Part shown: piece after piece, positions 9,230 through 19,681 of the stretch
How the letters are laid out: each line of letters begins with the position of its first letter
How positions within the stretch are numbered: position 1 is the first letter of the stretch
Assembly (NCBI RefSeq): GCF_038039215.1
Contig: NZ_JBBPCL010000001.1
Coordinates: 5,704,001-5,768,000 of the forward strand
Length of the DNA: 64,000 nucleotides
From: Pseudonocardia sp. T1-2H
Lineage (GTDB): Bacteria; Actinomycetota; Actinomycetes; Mycobacteriales; Pseudonocardiaceae
Direction of reading: 5' to 3'
Program-made: the position numbers and the translations under genes
Notes under the pieces: generated by a model
What the model was told of the DNA's origin: nothing
The model's database searches: none
The model's input: the letters and a program-made list of their open reading frames with translations, nothing else

Positions 9230-9462
9230 GCCGCGCCCTCATCGTCGCTCGGGGCGGCCGAGAGGCCCAGCTCGCGCTCACGCATGATCGTGTAGACCCG
9301 CGCGATGTCGTGCCGGACGGTACGCAGCCGCCGGTTGTTGTCCAGCTGCCCGGTCGCCATCTGGAAGCGGAGGTTGAACAGCTCCTCCTTGGACTCCCGG
9401 ACCCGCAGCACGAGCTCCTCGTCGCTCAGCTCACGCAGCTCGGCAGCAGTCGTGGCGGCCAT
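9226..9462 (-). CDS. rpmC: 50S ribosomal protein L29
   Basis: A 78-residue two-helix protein near the peptide exit tunnel. Family motifs are [51 protein letters not shown] (residues about 8-58). Its ATG overlaps the rplP TGA (TGATG). The acidic C-terminal tail is common in actinobacteria. Confidence 0.96.
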   Translation of the reverse strand: MAATTAAELRELSDEELVLRVRESKEELFNLRFQMATGQLDNNRRLRTVRHDIARVYTIMRERELGLSAAPSDDEGAA

Positions 9463-9881
9463 CAGATGTCACCACCCTCACGGGTCACGATCCGGCACTT
9501 CATGGGCAGCTTGTGGATGGCGCGACGCAGGGCCTCGCGCGCGGTCTGCTCGTTCGGGTAGCTCATCTCGAAGAGCACCCGCCCGGGCTTCACGTTGGTC
9601 ACCCACTTCTCGGGGGAACCCTTACCGGAACCCATGCGGGTCTCGGCGGGCTTCTTGGTCAGGGGGCGGTCCGGGAAGACGTTGATCCAGACCTTGCCAC
9701 CACGCTTGATGTGCCGGTTGATCGCGATACGCGCCGACTCGATCTGGCGGTTGGTGACGTAGGCCGGCTCCAGCGCCTGGATCCCGAAGTCACCGAAGGT
9801 GACGCGGGTCCCACCGGTCGAGGCGCCCGTCCGGTGCGGACGGTGCTGCTTGCGGTGCTTGACTCTGCGTGGAATCAGCAT
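9462..9881 (-). CDS. rplP: 50S ribosomal protein L16
   Basis: A 139-residue protein at the A-site finger/P-site region. It starts [15 protein letters not shown] and contains [32 protein letters not shown] and [22 protein letters not shown]. It begins 3 nt after the rpsC stop. Confidence 0.97.
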   Translation of the reverse strand: MLIPRRVKHRKQHRPHRTGASTGGTRVTFGDFGIQALEPAYVTNRQIESARIAINRHIKRGGKVWINVFPDRPLTKKPAETRMGSGKGSPEKWVTNVKPGRVLFEMSYPNEQTAREALRRAIHKLPMKCRIVTREGGDI

Positions 9882-9884
9882 GAC

Positions 9885-10721
9885 TCAGGACTCCCCACCG
9901 GCGTTCTCGGCCGGGGCCGAGTCCGCCTGCACGGCCGTCGCGCTGCCGCCACCGGACTGCTCCGCGGCGGCGCGCCCGGCGTCCGTGCTCGTGGCCGTGG
10001 TGCCGGACGAACCGGAACGGCGACGGGCGGGACGCTCGCGGCGGGGGCCACGGTCGCCGGACGGCGCGGCGGCGGGCGCGCCCTCACGGCGGCCCCCCAC
10101 GACGTCACCCTTGTAGATCCAGACCTTCACGCCGATGCGGCCGAAGGAGGTACGGGCCTCGAAGAGGCCGTAGTCGATGTCCGCGCGCAGCGTGTGCAGC
10201 GGGACCCGACCCTCGCGGTAGAACTCCGAGCGCGACATCTCCGCGCCGCCGAGGCGACCGGAGCACTGCACCCGGATCCCCTTGACCTGCGGCGAGCGCA
10301 TGGCCGACTGGATCGCCTTGCGCATCGCGCGCCGGAAGGCGACACGGTTGGACAGCTGCTCGGCGACACCCTGTGCCACGAGCTGCGCGTCCGACTCGGA
10401 GTTCTTGACCTCGAGGATGTTGAGCTGGACCTGCTTCTTGGTCAGCTTCTCGAGGTTGCCGCGGATGCGGTCCGCCTCCGCGCCGCGCCGGCCGATCACG
10501 ATGCCCGGACGCGCGGTGTGGATGTCCACCCGCACGCGGTCCCGGGTGCGCTCGATCTCGACCTTGGAGATGCCGGCCCGCTCCATGCCCTTGGAGAGCA
10601 TCTTGCGGATCTCGACGTCCTCCTTGACGTACTCGGCGTACTGCTTGTCCGCGTACCAGCGGGACTTCCAGTCCGTGGTGATGCCCAGACGGAACCCGTG
10701 CGGGTTGATCTTCTGCCCCAT
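9885..10721 (-). CDS. rpsC: 30S ribosomal protein S3
   Basis: A 278-residue head-domain protein. It starts [22 protein letters not shown] and has a type-II KH motif ([20 protein letters not shown]); the C-terminal domain includes [18 protein letters not shown]. About 65 extra Arg/Ala/Ser/Gly-rich residues follow, a lineage-typical tail of unknown role. The start overlaps the rplV stop (TGATG). Confidence 0.97.
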   Translation of the reverse strand: MGQKINPHGFRLGITTDWKSRWYADKQYAEYVKEDVEIRKMLSKGMERAGISKVEIERTRDRVRVDIHTARPGIVIGRRGAEADRIRGNLEKLTKKQVQLNILEVKNSESDAQLVAQGVAEQLSNRVAFRRAMRKAIQSAMRSPQVKGIRVQCSGRLGGAEMSRSEFYREGRVPLHTLRADIDYGLFEARTSFGRIGVKVWIYKGDVVGGRREGAPAAAPSGDRGPRRERPARRRSGSSGTTATSTDAGRAAAEQSGGGSATAVQADSAPAENAGGES

Positions 10722-11146
10722 CAGCGGGCCCTTCCCTTCGCACCACGTGCGCCGCGTCCGGCCTTGGCGGGCCGCGACTCGAGCTCGACGGTGATGTGGC
10801 TCGTCCGCTTGCGGATGCGGTACGCACGCCCCTGGGCGCGCGGCCGGATCCGCTTGAGCGTCGGGCCCTCGTCGACCATGGCCACGGCGATCACGAGGGT
10901 CTCCGGGTCCAGGTCGAGGTTGTTCTCTGCGTTGGCCGCGGCGCTCGCCACGACCTTGGCCACGGGCTCCGCGGCGGCCTGCGGCGAGTACCGCAGGATC
11001 GCGAGGGCCTCGGCGACCGGCAGGCCACGGACCAGGTCGATCACACGCCGCACCTTCGTGGGCGACATGCGGACGAACCGGGCCTTGGCACGCGCACGAG
11101 GCAGCTCGAGCGCGGCGCCGGCGGTGTCCTGGGCTGTGTCAGCCAT
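10721..11146 (-). CDS. rplV: 50S ribosomal protein L22
   Basis: A 141-residue exit-tunnel protein. The core [41 protein letters not shown] and the hairpin [25 protein letters not shown] are diagnostic; macrolide-resistance changes map to the latter in other species. It lies 35 nt after rpsS. Confidence 0.96.
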   Translation of the reverse strand: MADTAQDTAGAALELPRARAKARFVRMSPTKVRRVIDLVRGLPVAEALAILRYSPQAAAEPVAKVVASAAANAENNLDLDPETLVIAVAMVDEGPTLKRIRPRAQGRAYRIRKRTSHITVELESRPAKAGRGARGAKGRAR

Positions 11147-11181
11147 TGTTCTCCACCTCTCCTAGTCGCTACTCGGGCCGC

Positions 11182-11463
11182 TCAGCGCCTGCGCGCTTTG
11201 CGGTCGTCCTTGATGTGGCCCCGGAACGTGCGGGTGGGAGCGAACTCCCCCAGCTTGTGGCCGACCATCGAGTCCGACACGAACACCGGCACGTGCTTGC
11301 GGCCGTCGTGCACCGCAATCGTGTGGCCGATCATGTCGGGGATGATGGTGGACCGACGGGACCAGGTCCGGATGACGGTCTTCTTGCCGGACTCGTTGAG
11401 AGCGTCCACCTTCTTGAGCAGGTGGTCGTCCACGAACGGGCCCTTCTTCAGGCTGCGCGGCAT
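11182..11463 (-). CDS. rpsS: 30S ribosomal protein S19
   Basis: A 93-residue protein: [24 protein letters not shown] at the start, then [43 protein letters not shown]. It contacts S13 and the intersubunit bridge in other bacteria. It lies 15 nt after rplB. Confidence 0.97.
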   Translation of the reverse strand: MPRSLKKGPFVDDHLLKKVDALNESGKKTVIRTWSRRSTIIPDMIGHTIAVHDGRKHVPVFVSDSMVGHKLGEFAPTRTFRGHIKDDRKARRR

Positions 11464-11478
11464 CTCTTACCTCCCTGC

Positions 11479-12312
11479 TCAGCGCTTCTTGCCGGTACGA
11501 CGCCGGCGGACGATCAACTTGTCGGACGGCTTGGTGCGGCGGGTGCGGCCCTCGGGCTTGCCCGCGGGGTTGACCGGGTGGCGACCACCGGAGGTCTTGC
11601 CCTCACCACCACCGTGCGGGTGGTCGACCGGGTTCATGGCGACACCACGGACGGTCGGGCGCTTGCCCTTCCACCTCATGCGGCCGGCCTTGCCCCAGTT
11701 GATGTTGGAGTGCTCGGCGTTGCCCACCTCGCCGACGGTGGCGCGGCAGCGCACGTCGACGTTGCGGATCTCGCCGGACGGCATGCGCAGCTGCGCGTAG
11801 GGGCCGTCCTTGGCGACGAGCTGCACACTCGAGCCGGCGGACCGCGCGATCTTCGCGCCGCCACCGGGGCGGAGCTCGATCGCGTGGATCACGGTGCCGG
11901 TCGGGATGTTGCGCAGCGGCAGGTTGTTGCCCACCTTGATGTCGGCCTTCGGGCCGGCCTCGACGACGTCGCCCTGCTTGAGCTTCGCCGGCGCGATGAT
12001 GTAGCGCTTCTCGCCGTCGGCGTAGTGCAGCAGCGCGATGCGGGACGTGCGGTTGGGGTCGTACTCGATGTGAGCGACCTTGGCCGGCACGCCGTCCTTG
12101 TCGTTCCGCCTGAAGTCGATCAGGCGGTAGGCGCGCTTGTGACCGCCACCCTGGTGACGCGTGGTCACCTTTCCGTGGGCGTTACGGCCACCCTTGTTGT
12201 GCAGCGGGCGAATCAGCGACTTCTCGGGCGTCGACCGGGTGATCTCGGCGAAGTCGGAGACGCTGGAGCCGCGACGGCCGGGGGTGGTCGGCTTGTACTT
12301 GCGGATTCCCAT
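11479..12312 (-). CDS. rplB: 50S ribosomal protein L2
   Basis: A 277-residue protein needed for subunit association and peptidyl transferase function. It starts [21 protein letters not shown] and carries the conserved [16 protein letters not shown] loop (about residues 223-238) with the functionally important His. The usual basic tail ([22 protein letters not shown]) ends it. Confidence 0.98.
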   Translation of the reverse strand: MGIRKYKPTTPGRRGSSVSDFAEITRSTPEKSLIRPLHNKGGRNAHGKVTTRHQGGGHKRAYRLIDFRRNDKDGVPAKVAHIEYDPNRTSRIALLHYADGEKRYIIAPAKLKQGDVVEAGPKADIKVGNNLPLRNIPTGTVIHAIELRPGGGAKIARSAGSSVQLVAKDGPYAQLRMPSGEIRNVDVRCRATVGEVGNAEHSNINWGKAGRMRWKGKRPTVRGVAMNPVDHPHGGGEGKTSGGRHPVNPAGKPEGRTRRTKPSDKLIVRRRRTGKKR

Positions 12313-12328
12313 GGGTCTGCTCCTTTCC

Positions 12329-12628
12329 TCAGCTCACCCGGCCACCGAACACGTCGATGTCCTTGCTCTCCGCGGAGAGAGTGACGATCGCGCGCTTGGT
12401 GTCCTTGCGCTTGCCGTAGCCGGTCTTCGAACGCTTGCGCTTGCCCTGGCGGTTCAGCGTGTTGACGCTGACCACCGTGACTCCGAAGACCTTCTCCACG
12501 GCGATCTTGATCTGGGTCTTGTTGGCGTCCGGCTTGACGACGAAGGTGTACTGGCGCTGATCCAGCAGCCCGTAGCTCTTCTCCGACACAACCGGCGCGA
12601 GCAGCACGTCGCGCGGGTCGGGGATCAC
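12329..12628 (-). CDS. rplW: 50S ribosomal protein L23
   Basis: A 99-residue protein at the tunnel exit, the docking site for trigger factor and SRP. It starts [29 protein letters not shown] and has the loop [25 protein letters not shown]. The start overlaps the rplD stop by 4 nt. Confidence 0.97.
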   Translation of the reverse strand: MIPDPRDVLLAPVVSEKSYGLLDQRQYTFVVKPDANKTQIKIAVEKVFGVTVVSVNTLNRQGKRKRSKTGYGKRKDTKRAIVTLSAESKDIDVFGGRVS

Positions 12629-13320
12629 TTGCCCTCCTCCTTCTCACGCTGCGACGCCTCGGCGGCCTTCGACTTCCGGGTCGGCACCGCGACGGGGCCG
12701 GCGAGGAAGGTCTCGAGCGAGGCCGACGTGAACAGCACGACGTCGTTGACGAGCACGTCGTAGGTGTTCAGCTGGTCCGGGGCGATGAGGTGCACGTCCG
12801 GCAGGTTGCGCAGGCTCAGCAGGTTCACCGAGTCGTCGCGGCCGACGACCGCGAGCACCTTGCTCCTGCCCTCGGGCAGGATCGCCGCGAGGATCGTGCG
12901 GGCGGCCTTCGTCGACGGCGTGTCGCCCTCGACCAGGCCGCTGACCACGTGCACCAGCCCGGCGCGGGCCCGGTCCGAGAGGGCGCCACGCAGAGCGGCG
13001 GCCTTCATCTTCTTCGGGGTCCGCTGGGTGTAGTCACGCGGCGTCGGGCCGTGGACGACGCCACCGCCGGCGAACTGCGGGGCGCGGGTCGAGCCCTGAC
13101 GGGCGCGGCCGGTGCCCTTCTGCCGGTAGGGCTTCTTGCCACCGCCGCGAACCTCGCCGCGGGTCTTGGTGTCGTGCGTGCCCTGGCGGGCGGCGGCCAG
13201 CTGGGCCACGACCACCTGGTGCATCAGCGGGACGTTGGCGGTCACGTCGAAGACGTGCGCGGGCAGCTCGACGCTGCCGCTCGTCTTGCCCTCGGGGGAC
13301 CTGACCTCGATCGTGCTCAT
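12625..13320 (-). CDS. rplD: 50S ribosomal protein L4
   Basis: A 231-residue exit-tunnel protein. The tunnel loop is [35 protein letters not shown] (about residues 55-90), followed by [11 protein letters not shown] and [22 protein letters not shown] 13320 overlaps the rplC stop (TAATG), which fixes the start. In E. coli L4 also autoregulates the S10 operon; no equivalent site is evident here. Confidence 0.97.
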   Translation of the reverse strand: MSTIEVRSPEGKTSGSVELPAHVFDVTANVPLMHQVVVAQLAAARQGTHDTKTRGEVRGGGKKPYRQKGTGRARQGSTRAPQFAGGGVVHGPTPRDYTQRTPKKMKAAALRGALSDRARAGLVHVVSGLVEGDTPSTKAARTILAAILPEGRSKVLAVVGRDDSVNLLSLRNLPDVHLIAPDQLNTYDVLVNDVVLFTSASLETFLAGPVAVPTRKSKAAEASQREKEEGK

Positions 13321-13976
13321 TACTTGCCACCACCCTTCGCGGCCGTCTTGACGACCACGAGGCCGCCCTTGGCGCCGGGGACCGCACCCTTGATCAGCAG
13401 CAGGCCGCGCTCGGCGTCGACCCGGTGCACGGTCAGGTTCTGCGTGGTCACCCGCGCGACGCCCATGCGGCCGGCCATCCGGAGGCCCTTGAAGACCCGG
13501 CCCGGGGTGGCGCACCCGCCGATGGAGCCCGGCGAGCGGTGCTTGCGCTGGGTGCCGTGCGAGGCGCCGAGGCCCTTGAACCCGTGGCGCTTCATGACAC
13601 CCGCGGTGCCCTTGCCCTTCGTGGTGCCCACGACGTCGACCGTCGTGCCCACCTCGAAGACCTCCGCGGTGATCTCCTGGCCGAGGCTGTACTCGGCGGC
13701 GTCGGAGGTGCGGAGCTCGACGGTGAAGCGCCGGGGGGTGACCCCGGCCTTCGCGAAGTGACCGGTCTCCGGCTTGTTCACCCGGCGCGGGTCCACAGCG
13801 CCGAACGCAAGCTGGACGGCGACGTAGCCGTCGGTCTCCTGGGAGCGGATCTGGGTCACCACGTTGGGTCCGGCCTGGACCACGGTGACCGGAACGATCC
13901 GGTTGTTCTCGTCGAATACCTGGGTCATCCCGAGCTTGCGCCCGAGGATGCCGGTGATCTGCCTGTCAGTCGTCAT
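13320..13976 (-). CDS. rplC: 50S ribosomal protein L3
   Basis: A 218-residue protein starting [23 protein letters not shown]. It contains [45 protein letters not shown], the loop that reaches the peptidyl-transferase centre. ATG 13976 is preferred over an ATG 36 nt upstream because it gives the canonical N-terminus and 13 nt separation from rpsJ. Confidence 0.97.
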   Translation of the reverse strand: MTTDRQITGILGRKLGMTQVFDENNRIVPVTVVQAGPNVVTQIRSQETDGYVAVQLAFGAVDPRRVNKPETGHFAKAGVTPRRFTVELRTSDAAEYSLGQEITAEVFEVGTTVDVVGTTKGKGTAGVMKRHGFKGLGASHGTQRKHRSPGSIGGCATPGRVFKGLRMAGRMGVARVTTQNLTVHRVDAERGLLLIKGAVPGAKGGLVVVKTAAKGGGK

Positions 13977-13989
13977 CGTCTCGTCAGCC

Positions 13990-14295
13990 CTACTGGATGT
14001 TGACGTCGACACTGGCCGGGAGGTCGATGCGCATCAGCGCGTCGACCGTCTTCGGCGTCGGGTCGAGGATGTCGATGAGCCGCTTGTGAGTGCGCATCTC
14101 GAAGTGCTCGCGCGAGTCCTTGTACTTGTGCGGCGAGCGGATGACGCAGTACACGTTCTTCTCGGTCGGCAGCGGCACAGGCCCCACGACCCGGGCACCG
14201 GTGCGCGTCACAGTCTCCACGATCTTGCGAGCAGACGCGTCGATTGCCTCGTGGTCGTAGGCCTTGAGCCTGATGCGGATCTTCTGTCCCGCCAT
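13990..14295 (-). CDS. rpsJ: 30S ribosomal protein S10 / NusE
   Basis: A 101-residue protein starting [46 protein letters not shown]. Besides its ribosomal role it acts as NusE in antitermination and bridges NusG to the ribosome. It is first in the S10 cluster, behind a 488-nt non-coding interval, so the operon promoter should lie there. Confidence 0.98.
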   Translation of the reverse strand: MAGQKIRIRLKAYDHEAIDASARKIVETVTRTGARVVGPVPLPTEKNVYCVIRSPHKYKDSREHFEMRTHKRLIDILDPTPKTVDALMRIDLPASVDVNIQ

Positions 14296-14742
14296 GGTCG
14301 TGGGTCGTCCTCTTCTTCCTGCCGCTGCTTCACGGTTCTCCGGGTCGAGCCCCCCGTTCGGGAGCCCCGCATCGCCCGCACCTGCTCACCGGCCTCGGCG
14401 TCGCCGGCCACGTGTCTCCTCGACACGCTCCGGGCGCCGGTCACCGACCGCGGTCCGCGCTCTGTTCAGGTCTCACCCATGTGGGCCGGGGTCCGCCCGG
14501 ATTCGCATCCGTCCGGTTCCTGTCCCACCCAGTGGGCTCCGGTCCACGAGGTCGGGCGTGTCGCCCTGTTACTCGCACACCGGTCCCCGGTTCACCGCTC
14601 CCCCGGGGGGTTCGCTGTCAATCCGGGGCCGGCGCCGGCGGCCCGGGCGCGGAGTCCCGGGGAACCCGGCTTCCGCACGCTCGCCTCCGACGCGCAACCC
14701 GTCAAGGATGCCATACGTGTTTCAGGCACCCCCGACCGGGGT
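14296..14742 (-). promoter_or_regulatory. Upstream region of the S10 operon
   Basis: About 450 nt without a gene lies between rpsJ and the tuf terminator. The minus strand has TTGACA at 14616-14621 and TTGACG near 14700, both good -35 hexamers, but neither has a clear TANNNT 17-18 nt downstream. The region probably holds the promoter and a long leader. I cannot place the start site. Confidence 0.3.
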
Positions 14743-14775
14743 GCGGCCCGTGGACCACGGGGGTCCACGGGCCGC
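14743..14775 (-). terminator. tuf terminator
   Basis: A long GC stem (GCGGCCCGTGGAC / GTCCACGGGCCGC) lies 9 nt after the tuf stop. It ends the str operon before the S10 leader. Confidence 0.75.
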
Positions 14776-14783
14776 GAAAGGTC

Positions 14784-15977
14784 TTACTTGATGATCTTGG
14801 TGACCTGGCCGGCGCCGACCGTCCGTCCACCCTCACGGATGGCGAACTGCAGGCCCTCCTCCATGGCGATCGGCTGGATCAGCGCGACGCTCATGGTGGT
14901 GTTGTCACCGGGCATGACCATCTCGGTGCCGCTGGGCAGCGTCACCACGCCGGTCACGTCCGTCGTCCGGAAGTAGAACTGCGGACGGTAGTTGTTGAAG
15001 AACGGGGTGTGACGGCCGCCCTCGTCCTTCGACAGGATGTAGACCTGGCCCTCGAAGTCCGTGTGCGGGGTGATCGAGCCGGGCTTGACGATGACCTGCC
15101 CGCGCTCGACGTCCTCACGCTTGATGCCGCGGACCAGCAGGCCGACGTTCTCACCCGCGCGACCCTCGTCGAGGATCTTGCGGAACATCTCGACACCGGT
15201 AACGGTGGTCTTCGTCGACTTCTCCTTGATGCCGACGATCTCCACCTCCTCGTTCACCTTGACGATGCCGCGCTCGATGCGGCCGGTGACGACGGTGCCA
15301 CGACCGGTGATCGTGAAGACGTCCTCGACGGGCATGAGGAACGGCTTCGCGATGTCCCGCTCGGGCTCCGGGATGCTCTCGTCCACGGCGTCCATGAGCT
15401 CGAGGAGCTTCTCGGACCACTCGGCGTCGCCCTCGAGGGCCTTGAGCGCCGAGACGCGCACGATCGGCAGGTCGTCGCCCGGGTACTCCTGCGAGGACAG
15501 GAGCTCACGGACCTCCAGCTCGACGAGCTCGAGGATCTCCTCGTCGTCGACCATGTCCGACTTGTTGAGCGCCACCACGATGTAGGGCACGCCGACCTGA
15601 CGGGCGAGCAGCACGTGCTCACGCGTCTGGGGCATCGGGCCGTCGGTCGCGGCGACCACCAGGATGGCGCCGTCCATCTGCGCCGCACCGGTGATCATGT
15701 TCTTGATGTAGTCCGCGTGACCGGGGCAGTCCACGTGGGCGTAGTGCCGCTTCTCGGTCTGGTACTCGACGTGCGCGATGGAGATCGTGATACCGCGCTG
15801 GCGCTCTTCCGGCGCCTTGTCGATCATGTCGAACGCCGAGGCCTCGTTGAGGTCCGGGTACTTGTCGTGCAGAACCTTGGTGATGGCCGCCGTCAGCGTG
15901 GTCTTGCCGTGGTCGATGTGACCGATGGTGCCGATGTTGACGTGCGGCTTGGTCCGCTCGAACTTCGCCTTCGCCAC
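14784..15977 (-). CDS. tuf: Elongation factor Tu
   Basis: A 397-residue GTPase that delivers aminoacyl-tRNA to the ribosome. Nucleotide motifs: GHIDHGKTT (residues 18-26), DCPGH, and NKSD. Domains 2 and 3 follow with [18 protein letters not shown] and [13 protein letters not shown]. It is the last gene of rpsL-rpsG-fusA-tuf. A strong stem-loop at 16051-16094 lies between it and fusA and could set their relative expression. Confidence 0.98.
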   Translation of the reverse strand: MAKAKFERTKPHVNIGTIGHIDHGKTTLTAAITKVLHDKYPDLNEASAFDMIDKAPEERQRGITISIAHVEYQTEKRHYAHVDCPGHADYIKNMITGAAQMDGAILVVAATDGPMPQTREHVLLARQVGVPYIVVALNKSDMVDDEEILELVELEVRELLSSQEYPGDDLPIVRVSALKALEGDAEWSEKLLELMDAVDESIPEPERDIAKPFLMPVEDVFTITGRGTVVTGRIERGIVKVNEEVEIVGIKEKSTKTTVTGVEMFRKILDEGRAGENVGLLVRGIKREDVERGQVIVKPGSITPHTDFEGQVYILSKDEGGRHTPFFNNYRPQFYFRTTDVTGVVTLPSGTEMVMPGDNTTMSVALIQPIAMEEGLQFAIREGGRTVGAGQVTKIIK

Positions 15978-16050
15978 TGCAGTGTCCTCCTGGACTTGAT
16001 GTTCTTATCCGCCGAGCTGACGGCAGGTCTGGGGTTGGAACGGTCGTGCG

Positions 16051-16094
16051 GAGAGCCGGGCCGCGGACCCTACAGGGCCGCGACCCGGCGCTCT
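16051..16094 (-). terminator. Intercistronic stem-loop fusA-tuf
   Basis: The imperfect stem GAGAGCCGGGCCGCGG / CCGCGACCCGGCGCTCTC begins at the last base of the fusA stop codon. No U-tract follows, so it may act as an attenuator or an mRNA-end protector rather than a full terminator. tuf lies only 75 nt further on. Confidence 0.45.
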
Positions 16095-18193
16095 CACTCG
16101 CCCGTCGCCTTGGCGATGATCTCCTTGGCCACGTTCGCCGGAACCTCGGCGTACGAGTCGAAGACCATCGTGTAGTTCGCCCGGCCCTGGGTCCGCGACC
16201 GGAGGTCACCGACGTAGCCGAACATCTCGGACAGCGGAACGAGCGCCTTGACGATGCGTGCGCCCGACCGCTCCTCCATGGCCTGGATCTGGCCACGGCG
16301 GGAGTTCAGGTCGCCGATCACGTCGCCCATGTAGTCCTCGGGCGTCGTGACCTCGACGGCCATCATCGGTTCGAGGATGGCCGGGCTCGCCTGGCGAGCC
16401 GCCTCCTTGAGGGCGATCGAGCCGGCGACCTTGAAGGCCATCTCGGACGAGTCGACCTCGTGGTAGGCACCGTCGACCAGGGTCAGCTTGACCCCGACCA
16501 GCGGGTATCCGGCGAGGATGCCGTACTGCATGGCGTCCTGCGCGCCGGCGTCGACCGACGGGATGTACTCCCGCGGGATACGACCACCGGTGACCTTGTT
16601 GTCGAACTCGTACAGCGCACCGTCCGCGGTGTCCAGCGGCTCCAGGGTGATGATCACCTTGGCGAACTGGCCCGAGCCACCGGTCTGCTTCTTGTGCGTG
16701 TAGCTGTACTTCTCGACGGGCTTGCGGATCGTCTCGCGGTAGGCGACCTGCGGCTTGCCGATGTTCGCCTCGACCTTGTAGTCGGACTTCATCCGGTTGA
16801 CGAGCACCTCGAGGTGCAGCTCGCCCATGCCGGCGAGAATCGTCTGACCGCTCTCCTCGTCCAGGGAGACCTGGAACGTGGGGTCCTCTTCCGCGAGCTT
16901 CTGGATCGCGATGCCCAGCTTCTCCTGGTCGGCCTTGGTCTTCGGCTCGACCGCGACCTGGATGACCGGGTCCGGGAAGGTCATCGACTCGAGGACGATC
17001 GGCGCCTGCGGGTCGCAGAGCGTGTCGCCCGTCGTCGTGTCCTTCAGACCGATGACCGCGTAGATGTGGCCGGCCATGGCCTCGTCGACCGGGTTCTCCT
17101 TGTTGGCGTGCATCTGGAAGAGCTTCCCGATGCGCTCCTTGCGGTCCTTGGTCGAGTTGACGACCTGGGAGCCCGCGGCGACCCGGCCCGAATAGACCCG
17201 GACGTAGGTGAGCTTGCCGAAGAACGGGTGCGCGGCGATCTTGAAGGCGAGGGCCGAGAACGGCTCGTCCTTGTCGGGCTTGCGGCTGGCCGGGGTCTCC
17301 CCGTCCGGCAGCGTGCCCTCGACCGGCGGCACGTCGTACGGCGACGGCAGGTAGTCGATGACCGCGTCGAGCATGGGCTGGACGCCCTTGTTCTTGAACG
17401 CGGAGCCGCAGAGGACCGGGTACGCCGAGCGGTTCGTGACGATCCGCCGGATACCGGTCTTGATCTGCTCGACCGTGAGCTCCTCGCCACCGAGGTAGGA
17501 CTCCATCAGCGCGTCGTCGGTCTCGGCCACGGCCTCGACCAGCTTCTCGCGCCACTCGGCGACCACGTCGGCCATGTCGGCCGGGATCTCCTCGACGGTG
17601 TAGTCCTCGCCCTTCTGGACGTCGCCGCGCCAGGTGAGCGCCCGCATCTCGACCAGGTCGACGACCCCGATGAAGTCGTTCTCCGAGCCGATCGGGAGCT
17701 GAATCGGCAGCGGCCTGGCGCCGAGCCGGTCCTGGATGGTGCGGACCGTGAAGTAGAAGTCCGCGCCCAGCTTGTCCATCTTGTTGACGAAGCAGATGCG
17801 GGGAACGTCGTACTTGGTGGCCTGCCGCCAGACCTGCTCGGACTGCGGCTCGACGCCTTCCTTGCCGTCGAAGACCGCGACGGCGCCGTCGAGGACGCGC
17901 AGCGAACGCTCCACCTCGACGGTGAAGTCGACGTGCCCGGGCGTGTCGATGATGTTGATCTGGTGGTCTTTCCAGAAGCAGGTCGTCGCGGCGGACGTGA
18001 TCGTGATGCCGCGCTTCTGCTCCTCCTCCATCCAGTCCATCGTCGCCGCGCCGTCGTGGACCTCACCGATCTTGTAGTTGATCCCGGTGTAGTACAGGAT
18101 CCGCTCGGTGGTCGTGGTCTTGCCGGCATCGATGTGAGCCATGATGCCGATGTTGCGGACCTTGGTGAGGTCCGTCAGCACGTCCCGTGCCAC
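16094..18193 (-). CDS. fusA: Elongation factor G
   Basis: A 699-residue translocase GTPase. G1 [19 protein letters not shown] is near residues 18-36, then DTPGHVDF and NKMDK. Domain IV contains [15 protein letters not shown] and domain [38 protein letters not shown]. Size and motifs match the canonical factor, not the FusA2 paralogue. It follows rpsG after 50 nt in the str operon. Confidence 0.98.
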   Translation of the reverse strand: MARDVLTDLTKVRNIGIMAHIDAGKTTTTERILYYTGINYKIGEVHDGAATMDWMEEEQKRGITITSAATTCFWKDHQINIIDTPGHVDFTVEVERSLRVLDGAVAVFDGKEGVEPQSEQVWRQATKYDVPRICFVNKMDKLGADFYFTVRTIQDRLGARPLPIQLPIGSENDFIGVVDLVEMRALTWRGDVQKGEDYTVEEIPADMADVVAEWREKLVEAVAETDDALMESYLGGEELTVEQIKTGIRRIVTNRSAYPVLCGSAFKNKGVQPMLDAVIDYLPSPYDVPPVEGTLPDGETPASRKPDKDEPFSALAFKIAAHPFFGKLTYVRVYSGRVAAGSQVVNSTKDRKERIGKLFQMHANKENPVDEAMAGHIYAVIGLKDTTTGDTLCDPQAPIVLESMTFPDPVIQVAVEPKTKADQEKLGIAIQKLAEEDPTFQVSLDEESGQTILAGMGELHLEVLVNRMKSDYKVEANIGKPQVAYRETIRKPVEKYSYTHKKQTGGSGQFAKVIITLEPLDTADGALYEFDNKVTGGRIPREYIPSVDAGAQDAMQYGILAGYPLVGVKLTLVDGAYHEVDSSEMAFKVAGSIALKEAARQASPAILEPMMAVEVTTPEDYMGDVIGDLNSRRGQIQAMEERSGARIVKALVPLSEMFGYVGDLRSRTQGRANYTMVFDSYAEVPANVAKEIIAKATGE

Positions 18194-18243
18194 TGTCAGC
18201 TCTCTTCCCTCTTAGTGGAGGTTGGCGCGGACGATCGGGCCCG

Positions 18244-18714
18244 TCACCAGCGGTAGTGGGCGAAGGCCTTGTTGGACTCCGCCATCTTGTGCATGTCCTC
18301 GCGCCGCTTCACGGCGGCGCCGAGGCCGTTGCTCGCGTCGAGGAGCTCGTTCATGAGCCGCTCGACCATGGTCTTCTCGCGGCGCTGGCCGGCGTAGCTG
18401 ACCAGCCACCGCAGACCCAGGGTGGTCTGCCGCACGGCGCGGACCTCGACCGGGACCTGGTAGGTCGCGCCACCGACACGGCGGCTGCGGACCTCGAGGG
18501 CCGGCTTGACGTTGTCCAGCGCGCGCTTGAGCGTGACGACCGGGTCGGTGCCGGTCTTCTCGCGGGTGCCCTCGAGGGCGGCGTAGACGATGCGCTCGGC
18601 CAGCGAACGCTTGCCGTCCTGGAGCACCTTGTTCACCAGCTGGGTGACCAGCGGCGAGCTGTAGACCGGGTCGGAGACCAGCGGCCGCTTCGGAGCGGGG
18701 CCCTTGCGCGGCAT
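18244..18714 (-). CDS. rpsG: 30S ribosomal protein S7
   Basis: A 156-residue 16S rRNA 3'-domain assembly initiator. It starts [37 protein letters not shown] and ends [14 protein letters not shown]. It begins 1 nt after the rpsL stop, so the two are coupled. Confidence 0.98.
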   Translation of the reverse strand: MPRKGPAPKRPLVSDPVYSSPLVTQLVNKVLQDGKRSLAERIVYAALEGTREKTGTDPVVTLKRALDNVKPALEVRSRRVGGATYQVPVEVRAVRQTTLGLRWLVSYAGQRREKTMVERLMNELLDASNGLGAAVKRREDMHKMAESNKAFAHYRW

Positions 18715-18715
18715 A

Positions 18716-19090
<375 letters not shown>

Positions 19091-19439
19091 GAACCGTCTA
19101 CTTCTTCCCTTGGTGCTTCTCAGGTGTCTCGCCCGTGCGGCTGCTCGGGCGGGCAGGTCGTGCGCCGGGCTCCGGGGCCGGTGTGAACCGGCCCGCCGGA
19201 CCCCGAGGTCGGGCGTGTCGCGCCCTGCCCGCTCCACGACGAGGTCGTCTCGACTCCGGGGAGCGTCCAGGGTTCCCGCCGCCGGACGGACCCGATCGAG
19301 CGGCACGACGTCCCGGAGGGCGGGTACTGCACGACCCGGGACCGAGAGGCACGCGGATCGGCCCGACCGTGGCGTCCCGACCTGCGAGGATCTGGCGATC
19401 CGCGAAGATCCGGACGCACGCGAACGAGCGCAAGACCCA

Positions 19440-19469
19440 AGAATACTCGGCCCGCGCCATGAGGGTCAA
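19440..19469 (-). promoter_or_regulatory. str operon promoter
   Basis: The minus strand has -35 TTGACC (19464-19469), an 18-bp spacer and -10 TATTCT (19440-19445). This is the best sigma-A-type promoter in the window. Transcription would start near 19432, giving a leader of about 340 nt to rpsL. I see nothing else in 19470-19681 and no gene in the leader. Confidence 0.7.
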
Positions 19470-19681
19470 AACGGGTCCGACCAGGTCTTGCGAAAGTACC
19501 CGCAGAGTGCCGTAGCCCGCCGCGCCGGGGCAAGCCGACTCACCCGCTCGCCGCAGCGCTTCTTCCGCTCGCCGCACGTCCGGAACCGCGTTCCGTCCGT
19601 TCGACGCACCTGGCCCACGCGGGCCCGGAATGCCCCGAGCGGGCCGGCCCGTGCGGACCTCACCTTGGTTACCGTCCGGTA